Assembly (NCBI GenBank): GCA_036924085.1
Contig: JAVGWX010000004.1
Location: 43,418,793 to 43,482,792, forward strand
DNA length: 64,000 bases
Direction: 5' to 3'
DNA from: Ariolimax columbianus
Lineage: Eukaryota > Mollusca > Gastropoda > Stylommatophora > Arionidae
Under the pieces are notes generated by a model. The model was not told where the DNA came from, searched no databases, and worked only from the letters and a program-made list of their open reading frames with translations. The first letter of the stretch is position 1. Each line of letters opens with the position of its first letter. The translations under genes were made by a program, and so were the position numbers. Positions 12,101-23,984 of this stretch are shown here, in pieces.

Positions 12101-15100
12101 AATTTAAGACAGGCAACAAGTTTACCATACATGGAAAGACACCATAAGGAAAGAAATTCATTTTAATAAAAAGAACAGCTAGTTTGTTGTGATTATAAAA
12201 GTAAATTATTTAAGAAAGTCATAAGTTCACAAAATCGTGGTATAAAAAGCATTACTTTATAATGGTCTAAAAGTTTAACATTTCAGGACAAAAAATTGAT
12301 TGAAGGAAGTAACTATTTCATTGTAATAAAAATAAGATAAACATCCATTTCCAGAATGTCTTCAGTTCAAAAGACAGCAATGGTCATAATATATTGAAAT
12401 AAAAAAAAAGCCAATAACCCATACTGACATGAATGGAAAAAAATTTCAGTTGGTCAAAAAATCACAATCCTAGATGAGGCATTTATTTGAAGATAGTCAC
12501 TAATACAGTGTTCTAAAATGACATTTAATTTAGTAAGTGATTGGTCCACAAAATGAAAGAAAATATACAATTAAGAACATTCAAAAGTTGACAATGACAG
12601 GGATATGTCATATTCATTAAAGAATACACTAGTTTATAGAAACAAAGAAAACATTTATAAACCAGACTGACTTGATAAGAAATATATTTATTGCACAAGT
12701 CAGTGGGTGGTTGACCATTTCTACACTATCATGTCCGTTATCACAAGGTGTCTATATTATACAAATTGGTAAATATATTTGTGGGTTTTGAAACAGTAAA
12801 AAAAAACAAAAAAACACTAGTGCCGAGGTAGCGCAGTGGTTAATGCACTGGATTCCCAGTTAGGTGATTGGGGTTCAATCCTCAGTTAGTGCAGGATTTT
12901 TATTCCAATCAGAAACCAGCTCCTGTAGTCAACCCAGTCACATAAATTGTGTATCCAAAAATCTGGAAAGCAAAGGTGACTGGCGTGATGCTGACCACAA
13001 AACCCCTTATGGATCACAAAATAATATGGGCCTAACACCATCTTTCCTATGCACCGCATGACGTTCAAAGGATCTTCACTTTTTTTGTTTACAGTAACAC
13101 TGCCCCACAAAGTCAAATGAAAACATGAACTACACAATAACAAAATATGACACAATTAATGCATCAGACTGGCTACAAATACATTAAAATGTTTAAGTAA
13201 AAACATTTTTGTTTGTCCACTTTAAACAACTCCAGCTCAAAACGATATGGATGCCAAGAAAGAAAATCTGATCTGTGTTTGATATGGGTAAACTGAATTT
13301 CTTATTATACAGAGTGCTGCAACATTTTACGTCATCTGACAGTGACAATCAGACAATTGTGTGACTTATACAGTAAATGATTTTTACATCTGTCCCATGT
13401 TTGACTTGCCATTCAGACAGTTTTATATCAAATATAGGGAATTATTTGTACTTATATACTTTGTTTTGCATTACAGTCAGACAGTTCTGTAACTAATATA
13501 GTAAATGATTTAAAGTTGTGTACAATGTTTTACTTGACAATCAGACAATTTTGTAACTAATATAATGAATTATTTTAACTTCTGTACCATGCTTGACTTG
13601 ATCATCAGTTTTGTAACATAAATAGTGAATTCTTTCAAGATGAGTGCATGTTTGGCTTCGCAATCAAACAATTTTGTAACAAATATAATTCATTATTTTG
13701 ACTTCTTTACAAAGTTTGACTGATCTATAGATTTGAGGAATCTAAGCCCCTTGTCTGGACAGTAACAGCACAGTATGCAAAATAATCTTTTTATTTCAAC
13801 AGAGTAGAAAAAAAATACTTGTCCTTATTGAGCCTAGGTGAAAATCTGTCTATATTGCTAGTATTTGAGCCACTCATGCTATCATTCAGTGTTCTATTGT
13901 GTCATTTTTGTTTGTGTCATTTAAAAAAATAAAGATCTTTATCAGTCGAAAAAGCCACAAACTTTTATTACTGTTCTCCTGTAAATCTGTAATGAAACTG
14001 TTCTTGTTTTTCAGTCACGATATATATCACACACCAGCAACATGCAATTATGAAGACAACTAATTTAAGGCTGTAGCAAATTGGTCATTGAATTACTGTT
14101 GTTGTTGTTGTTGAATGCCAACAATGAGTCGGTTTACTCTTTTGTGCACTCTGAAAAGGATGTTTAGTGGCAGGTTGCAGCAGCTTTCCTCTCCTCCTGA
14201 GCATGCTGATGAAGGTGGCAGCAGAGCCCTCCAATCAGTTGTGCTATTTTTGGCTTCCTCTATGTGTCGCTCACTACTACAGGGATCACGTCAATTCCCC
14301 ACCTTGTTAGCCAAACTGCCAAAAACAACAGGTCGTTTCCAGGGAGAACTACATGGAAGTTGAGGAGGGGATCTTGGCCAGTATATTTTGCTTGACCCTG
14401 ACTAGCATGTCTGATCAGTATGTTTTGCCTGACCAGACGTTATTTTTCCTCATCCTGAATTACTGTAAGACATCATTGCTGTTCCCATTGTGGCTAGGGG
14501 GTTTGCACTCATTATCACATTGAGATAAGCTCTCAACAGTTATACTGTCTTCCAGGTGTACAGTAGCTGGTGGCATAGTAAAAGGGGTGGTGTGAGAGGT
14601 GGGGAGGTGTTGTCTACCTTGAAGGACAGTTCTATGGAGTGCCATCTGGAAAACTCTTCTTGACTCAATGGCTAATGACTGGAGTTGTCAGTGAACATCA
14701 TATATGACTATCTATATGACTTGTATATATAAAATGCCTATAGTGCATGCGACATGCATTGCCAGATATTTACTTCATCACTCAGGTTTCAGTTTAAAGA
14801 TATTCTACTAGTGTTCATTATACTTCATGCTTTCCATAACCATTAGAAAATAACAGACATTTTAATCTGCAAAGGATAATAATTTATTTGTATTTAAAAC
14901 TGACCATGATAATATTTAGTCTTTAATGTATTTATTATATTTAATATAAGGCAAGCAGGAACTTCAGAAATACAATTGCAACATCATATCAATAAACTAA
15001 ATACTACATGTAAAGAATACAGCATGAAAATCAACATAGAAAAAAGCTGAGGTCATGAAAATATCTAAACAAATAGAACAAACTAATATCTTCCTTGCAA

Positions 15101-18100
15101 AGCAGCAAATCAAGCAGGTGAAAGATTTCTCAGTCTTAGAAAGTACAATATCAGCAGATGAAAGAATCACCACGGAAATCCAATAAAGATGCAGTAAGAC
15201 GAATCAGATCATTGGACAATTAACATCAATACTTAATTGCAAGCACGTGTGAATAACTACTAAAACAGCTTTATACAACATGATTTTATTTTTGTCTCAA
15301 CACAATGTTACCAATGTTAAAACGGGACACTAACATCAAATGAAAAATGACATATCGTAACAGCAGAAATGAAATGCCTACAAAATATATTGGGTGTAAC
15401 AAGGAGAGACTTGATCAGAAACGAAGACATCAGGAGACTGGTGGGAACAACACCAGTATTAGACTACATCATAAAACAACTAAAATGGTTTGGCAACATA
15501 ACAAAACTACAGCCACACACAACACACACCCCCACCCTCCCCACAAGCAATGCTATTTAGATATAATGGATTCAAGGTCAAAGGCTGACCACAAAAAGGT
15601 GGCTTACAGAAATATCCGAGGGGGTGAATGTCACTGTACATGAGGTAAACAATTGACCTTATTCTAGAGATCTTTTCATACCTAACGTTGAAAGGTAAAA
15701 CAGGAAAAGCAAAAACAAGATGAAGAAGAGACAGGCACAGCGAAAAAAGAGAAGATACATTTAGTACACAATTTTTAATACAGTGTAAACAATATTTATT
15801 TTCAAGCTGAATACTGTTGTTGACCTTCTAATCATGTTCATTGCTTTCTGTTACTACATGAAAGAAACTTGTACACACAGTCAAACTGTGTCCTGACCAC
15901 ATCCTGATGTTGTCTGTCTATCTGTATCTCTGCCGCCTTTTTGCTCTCTTGCCCTCTACTCTGACCTACAAAATAACCTTTATCAGAATGTCTTGGCGCT
16001 GGACATGACCGTAATATTTAATTTTTCTGCTTTTTATTTCCTTCAGAAGTTTTCTACCTGGAGTTGTTCCAGAACCTCATTATTGGTTTTCCGATTTTTC
16101 CAAGAAACTCGTCCTAGTCTTCTAAATACCTACATTTCAAAGGCCTCAATACGCTTCTCAATTTTCTTTGTGACAGTCTAGGTTTATACTGCATAATAAA
16201 ACTGATTGCACATTGCATTTAATGATTCTAGCTTTTAATATCTGAGATATCTGCTTTGACAGAAGTGTATCTCTCTAAGGTCTGAGATATCTGCTTTGAC
16301 AGAAGTGTATCTCTCTAAGGTCTGAGATATCTGCTTTGACAGAAGTGTATCTCTCTAAGGTCTGAGATATCTGCTTTGACAGAAGTGTATCTCTCTAAGG
16401 TCTGAGATATCTGCTTTGACAGAAGTGTATCTCTCTAAGGTCTGAGATATCTGCTTTGACAGAAGTGTATCTCTCTAAGGTCTGAGATATCTGCTTTGAC
16501 AGAAGTGTATCTCTCTAAGGTCTGAGATATCTGCTTTGACAGAAGTGTATCTCTCTAAGGTCTGAGATATCTGCTTTGACAGAAGTGTATCTCTCTAAGG
16601 TCTGAGATATCTGCTTTGACAGAAGTGTATCTCTCTAAGGTCTGAGATATCTGCTTTGACAGAAGTGTATCTCTCTAAGGTCTGAGATATCTGCTTTGAC
16701 AGAAGTGTATCTCTCTAAGGTCTGAGATATCTGCTTTGACAGAAGTGTATCTCTCTAAGGTCTGAGATATCTGCTTTGACAGAAGTGTATCTCTCTAAGG
16801 TCTGAGATATCTGCTTTGACAGAAGTGTATCTCTCTAAGGTCTGAGATATCTGCTTTGACAGAAGTGTATCTCTCTAAGGTCTGAGATATCTGCTTTGAC
16901 AGAAGTGTATCTCTCATGATGTTAAATATATTTTTGGCTATTGCAATTCTTTTAATGATCTCTCTTTCGCATTTGTCATCAGCTGAAATTAGTTGGCCAT
17001 GGTATACATAGCTTGACACTTGGATGGAAGCTTTTGGACTTTCTTTCTTTTTGGTGAACACCATAACTTTAGTATCTTTTATGTTGATTTCCAACCTTTA
17101 TATAATAATAATACAGTTTAATAAACTAACTTTTATTTTAAATCAAATTATTTTTAGCATAGGAGAACCTCAGTTTATTATTAAATTTACTTTTAGATTA
17201 GTTTCTTTTAAAAGTATTAATTATTAAAAGAGTTTAATTTTATTCCTTACCACTGCAATTATGTGATTAGAGTTAAACTTTTTAGCATTGAAAATACAGT
17301 ATATGAATTGAAAGACATTAAATTATAGTAAAAGACTTAGTCCATTAGATTCATTAACTACAAAACAAACAATTACATTTTTATAGCCATGATACTGACT
17401 ATCGTTCCTTTTACCAGAGTAATTTCTTTAGCTTCTACACAATACAACAAGAAGTAGATCTAAGAATGAAATTAAGTTGTTCCTATAGTTCAAGGCGATA
17501 ACAAATAGTTGTTATGTGAGAAGAAGTTATACAACAAATAAAACTATTGAACACACAAATAGAAGAATAATGGATAGGAATTGAACGAACAGAGAAAATT
17601 AGGATACCCAACAAAGACAAGAAAAAAACAATGAGAATATGTACAATGAACAGAGATTGCAGAAAAAATTAGAATGACCATCAAAGACAAAAATAAATTA
17701 TGAGAAGATTGCAATGGACAAAGATCACAGAGCGAGTGATTGGCAAAGAGACAAATAAACTATGAGAAGACATCTTGAATGGACAGATATCACTGAAACA
17801 ATGAGAAGGACCAACAAAAGAAAGAATAGACTATGAGAAGACACATAAGAAATGAATAGAACAAAAGGAGGAACGAACTATGAGAATATACAGAAACATT
17901 TGGAAATTACCTAATTACTACTCAAAATTTGCCATTAGCAGAATCTGCCCTGGTTGCCAAATACATTACATACGTCATTGACAATGGTAACCTCAATCAA
18001 AGTAATCTGATACAGGAACATCACAACTAAATGATCAAGAGACATACCAGCATATTCATGCAACTTACTTGTTTTTCTTGATGAATGTGAGGTGACTTCT

Positions 18101-21100
18101 TCCTCAGTCTTATTATCTCTCCAGCTTTTCTTTACAGTAGAACTAGATTCCTCATAACTGGAAATATCATCAAGCTGGTGGCCAGACTTTGTACGTCTGA
18201 TAGTACGGGATGTGTGCTGTACTTCTGCCTTTGGCTTGTTGGAACTCACACGATCTGTAAAAAGTGTATTTTTTGTAGTTGCACAGAATATCTAATAATT
18301 CTGGAAAATATAAAAATGTTTAAAATATAAAAGTCACGGAAACTGAATGCCAAAATAAACTCTCACATATATAAATCTGAGTGTTGCAATGTGTCACTGG
18401 ATCAGTTCCATTACATTTCATGTGTGCAATGACAAGTAGCCACATAAAGAAAAATTGATCAATCATTTGATTTTCTATGCTCAAGAGTTGAAGAGGAGTG
18501 ACTTAGTAAGTAAGCATGATTTTCTCACTTCGAATTGCCAAAGTAGACTGAAGTAGTATCTTTACAACATGCCAAAACTTTTAAGAAACGGGGACAGTTT
18601 TTAGGTCGAAAACCAAAACATAGAGTAGAACACATACAACACACATCCTAGCACCAGGCAGACTGATGACATGACCTTCATGAATTTTCTTATCTGGTAA
18701 AAACAGAAGTCTGAAACAGGTTGTCAAGTTCATGAAAGAAATTGATTAATTCACCTTTTGGCTCCAAGTGAAGCATAAGGTCACTACTACAACTGGCCCC
18801 TTTACAAGAAGGCTGTGGCAATTTGCAATGGTGGTTTCAATAGCAGTGGTTTTACATGAAGAGTTTGCTAGCCCCCCCCCTCACAATGCCCTTTCATTGC
18901 CTTTTGCAACATGTTTTGAAAGTTACAGTGGTCCTACTCTTTTCAACGTGAATACCATTTAGATTATGAAAGAAATAGATGCAATCATATGCCACTGAAA
19001 TTAAGTAAAATACAAATTATTTTATTCATCATTTTGTAATACATTTTATCATACTTACTTGCTTGCTTGTCATCCACTTGTGCTGCTAAGCATTATGGAG
19101 AGCTTAAGTTGTCTTTCTTGGGCCAAGTGTGTTGGTATTAGTTGTTGTAAGCCACTGTTGTAAGATTAAATTATGCCCTCTATTCTTCTGCCATGTGGTC
19201 TTCATCCTGCCTTTTCACCAGATCTTCTTGAGCTGTAAGCGTTCGGTGATAGTTGTTCAGTTTTCATTCTTATGTGGTAACCGAGCCTTCATATTTTTCT
19301 GTCTTGATCCGTGTTTGATGTGCTAACCTTCATTTCATATCTTTTACAGGTTAGGTCAAATACATTAATGTAATTTTGATGTCTATCTTCCTCATTTGAA
19401 ATTAGACGTTGTCCGTCTGCAAAGAATGGTTTATGTGTTGAGTTTGATTTTTCCCTTTCCGCGCTGAATTTCCCTTCTAGTATTTTAATTAGGTTGGATT
19501 CTTTTGCTCTTTCTCAATGTAAATGTTGAACAGTAATGGGGAAAGCATCCATCCCTAATGTGGACCTGATTAATTTAAAAGTATATCTGCTTCCATCAGC
19601 TGTTCCTATTATATTTTTATTCATATGGTACAATACTGTCTGATTGTCTAATGCTATGTATCATGGGATATGTATTTCCCATACATATATTACTTAAAGG
19701 TCAACTGAGGAAGAATGTTACCTTCAACGGTGACCTTGCAGCTGGTTTCATGTTCTCCTAGGGGATTTTTGGCAATACAGGAGTACTTCCCAGTATCCTC
19801 TGTTATGGCTCTTGAAACTTCCAATGTGCAGATACCATGAGAATATTGAATTGTGTAGTGGTCTCCATCAATTATCTCCTTGCCATCCTTGTACCATTGT
19901 ACCTAGTGATGAGCACAAAAATATTACACTTGACTCATAGAATATCTTCTATATCTTCATTTTATGGCTAACTTATATACACAAAGACCCCGGTGGACCA
20001 CTTGGATGAGAAAGACAAGAATAGCAGTAATACCCCACAGAGAGCATGTCGTAAGAGGTGGCTAAGTGTGTGACATGGTATAATATCGGCCATGATTAGG
20101 TGGTTTGTTAAGAGCAGCATAGATGATGCCTAACAGGCTGCGAGTCTACTATGCTCCAGTGTTTGAGTCTATTAACTTACTCACTCCCATGAGCCGATAC
20201 ATAGGCTTTCAGATTTTTCTAAAAAATACAGGAGCCAATATATCAGCTTTTGCGACTGTGTTCACAAAATCACATTCCTAGTTCTCCTAAATGTTTTATT
20301 TTGGTTACTGGCGGAAGTACAGATTTTGTACTTCTCATTTCCAGAAGTTAATGTGTGCTTTGTTGAAAAAATGTTTATCTTCGTACTTGGAAACCAAATT
20401 TTTTTGTGGAGGGCAGCCTTGAATCTAGCCCATGTCCCTTCAGTCAGACCAAATAGAGTTTTTGCAGTACAAGCTCGGAAATATTATTGCTAATGGTAGT
20501 GATGATGAAGACATCGATCGTTCTGATAGTGATATTTCAATTTTTTTTATATAGTATTAGTTCTAAGTCGAGCAATGAAAGTGAAACCAAATCTACTGAT
20601 GAGGAAGCGGAGCCCTCTTTTTTGCTCAAGCAATGGTAACAGTTCACAAGTTCAGTAAAGGTTCAAGATTCTGCACAGCCATATTAGTGTGTATAATATA
20701 AATGTGCATACATATATATTTAATACAGTAGGAACATTCTTCCTGGGTGTGCATAAATTGTAAACACTCATGCTGATGTTGATTGGTGCTTTTATTTTAA
20801 AGCAGGTTTTCAACTGCCTTTAGTAAAATATGAAAATAACTCCGCCAAATTAGATGTAACTTGAACATCGTCTCACATGGATTACCATCAATAAAAAGTC
20901 ATTACGTTATTTATGTTTTGGTTTAGAGCTGAATAATATGCTGATGACGGAAACAATTTTTTTCATAATTTAAAAAAATAAAAACGATTATACAACTATA
21001 ATCCCACATACACAAATGTTATTCTCCAATTGTAAAATATGTGTATTCCATTATATTCTAGCTGCAATTGTGAGCAGTTTGGAATATAATATGTGTTATT

Positions 21101-21433
21101 TCAGGGACGTTTTATTGAAGATAAACAGATCATAACTTAGTGATGCTGTGTTTGAGTTTTATATAAGAAAATAATTGCGTCCAGCGGTCCAAAATATTTG
21201 AGAGTGAATGAGTTAAGATGGAATTGCACATCAGTTAACCACCATCCACTTGTCCTAACGCAGCGGAGTAATGGAAGAGAGAACTGGAAGGAAATGTAAA
21301 GGCAACAAACAAGACGTGAACATAATTGGCTCAGATGGCTCATGATAGGAAGATTTGGCGAGTATTTGTTGAGAACCTATGCTCTACAGGGAGCTAACAG
21401 AACTTTGATTGATATATATATAGAAAGAGAGAG

Positions 21434-21469
<36 letters not shown>

Positions 21470-23953
21470 GAAAGAAGCATAGGATCTGTATAAAGAGGTA
21501 TGGATAAACTGATGTCTCTTGTAATTGAGTTGAATATATTCTATTCATTCCTCTATTTCTTTCTGTAATCTATTCATGGCTGCTTTTTTAGTTTCCTCAA
21601 AATGATTTATATTTTATCATTCCTTTGTCTTGTTTATTTATTCTTTTTTGACATTTCAACATAGAAGCTAATTTTGTGTGTGCAAGAAATCAAAATTTGT
21701 TAGAGCCCTGATCGCCAAACAGTCGCTGGCAATCCAGTGGTAGCTCACAATGGTATTTTTGGTAGTTCATGAGAAACATTTTCTTCCCAAAAACTTTCCT
21801 AACATTATTGAACTCCAAGTTAAATTTGGTAAAATTGCATGCATTAAATCAAACTGACAGTTTAATATGAAGTTGTCAAAGCCATTTTAATCACTTATGA
21901 ACACTTTTATAAATCTTGAATCAGAAAATAATTAATTTTTTGTTGGTGTGTGAATAGTTTCTTTTAATATGTTATGTTATTATTGTGAAATTAATTTTCG
22001 AATTTCTTGCCCCTGTGTATGGTTAAGCATATGTACAAGTTCTAATAATTGTCAATATGTGGAATGATGAAAATACTATACGTTGGTAGGTAGCTTGCTA
22101 AAGAATTTTCAATTTAAATGTAGCTCGTATACTTATTGAGTTTGACAACCAACGTATTGAAGAATAGTGCTTATAATATGGTTATCATTTACCTTTGGTG
22201 GTGGGTGGGCTTGCACACATGTTATTAATTTAAACTCTGAAGAGGCCTGGATAATTCGAGGTCGAAGGTCAAAGCTGAAGTTGGGAGTCTCTTCTTGTTT
22301 AGGTTTTTCAAATTCTTTCTCTTCAAATATTCGTTTTCTGCAAGTATAAATTATGTAGAGTTAATTTGCAAATTTGCATTTCAACAAAGAAATGAAATGA
22401 CAGCCATTAGGGAAAGATGACACAAGAAAAATATACAAAGAATATAAAATAAAATATCACAGGGAATACAATTAGAAAACTACTACAATTCTGACTGAAA
22501 AGTTATATTTGATATCATACTAAGAATGGTGATAATTAAATCTACTTCACAATAAAAAACAATGCATTTCTGTCTGTCAATATCACATTTTCTTAAGAAT
22601 TGTTATGTTAAGTTGGCATATGCTACAGTGACACACTGACTGTTTTTCTGTATGGGGCGAAGTAGTTTCTATGCCTTAACCATAAGTCACAACTCGTGTT
22701 AACCCTACGACCAGACTACGCAAGCATGGATACAAATATTAAAGAATATTCATGTCAATGTATTCACAAAAGTAAGTCATTATGAGGGTTGGAACTCACT
22801 TTCTCATAGGTGTTGTCTCCCTGCCTAAGGAAGCTCGTCTGTCAAGACCAGCTGTGATGAAAATAATGTACAATTATTAGAGATAATTACCTTAAAAAAT
22901 ATTAATATAAAACCATGTGCATGAGAAAATCATGATACTAAATGATGCGCAGTCAGCGATAATAGCACTCAAATCCACAACAACACTGAACTGAACGAAT
23001 TGAGAGCAGCCTTGGCATAAATGTCTCACAGGTTCTAGAAACCAATGATACAGTGGATACCATGGCATTGTAACATCAAAAGAAACATGGAGGTCGACAG
23101 TCTAATTAAAGGGGGAGTGAAACTGATACAGGAAGAATACCTGGCCACCTATGAAGAACCAAATGTGATAATAAAAAGGGAGGGGGGAATGGCGTGGGCT
23201 AGTGGTTAAGTGACATGGCTCACAACCAGAAGTTGCTGGGTTTGATCCCCATCACAGCACTGGCCGTTACCCTGGGGAAGCAAACCCTTAGAAAATGCAG
23301 GAGGAAGCAGGCCTTTACATAAAATGCATGCTGAAGTCTGATGCACTGGGCCGACAGGCGCAAAATAAAAACCACAGTGCACGGCACACCACCTTAGGGA
23401 TTAGAGAAATAAGGCGACCGCACACAAAAAAAATTAATTAATAAATAAATTTAATAAAAAGGCAATACAGTGTATAGTGGCAGGAAGAACACCAAAATAG
23501 CACGCAGTTGAGAGACACAACCAAGTGTCCAGAAAATACCAAGTTATCATACTGTTTCCAAACTAGCCACAACAGAATGAGTGACCTCCTGGACACCAAA
23601 TTCAAGATAAGTACTACCAGCCTGTGTTACTGTGGCCTGGCAAATATGACAGATGCATATTTACTTCAGGATTGTCTCCAGCACACAGATCTGAGGCAAA
23701 GAATGTGGCCCATGCTGACTCCCTTTGAGGCGAAATTGTACGGAGGTATTGGTCAGGTCATCCTGTAACCGGTGAGGTCATTGGGGCACACATGAAGACA
23801 TCCTCACAACACCCTTCTCTGTCAGCGACTGCTGCATGTGCCTCTTCTGGTCGGAGATCGGTCCATTCTTTTATTTTGTCCTACCACCTCTTTTTGGGAT
23901 GGCCTCTTCGTCGTCTGCCTTGCACCTATCCGTGCAGGATCGTATTTGCAAGA

Positions 23954-23984
<31 letters not shown>

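Noticed and set aside
16241..16915. CRISPR array
   Set aside because: The direct repeats are contiguous 40-bp units with no spacers, in an animal gene intron and inside a LINE frame. It is a satellite.
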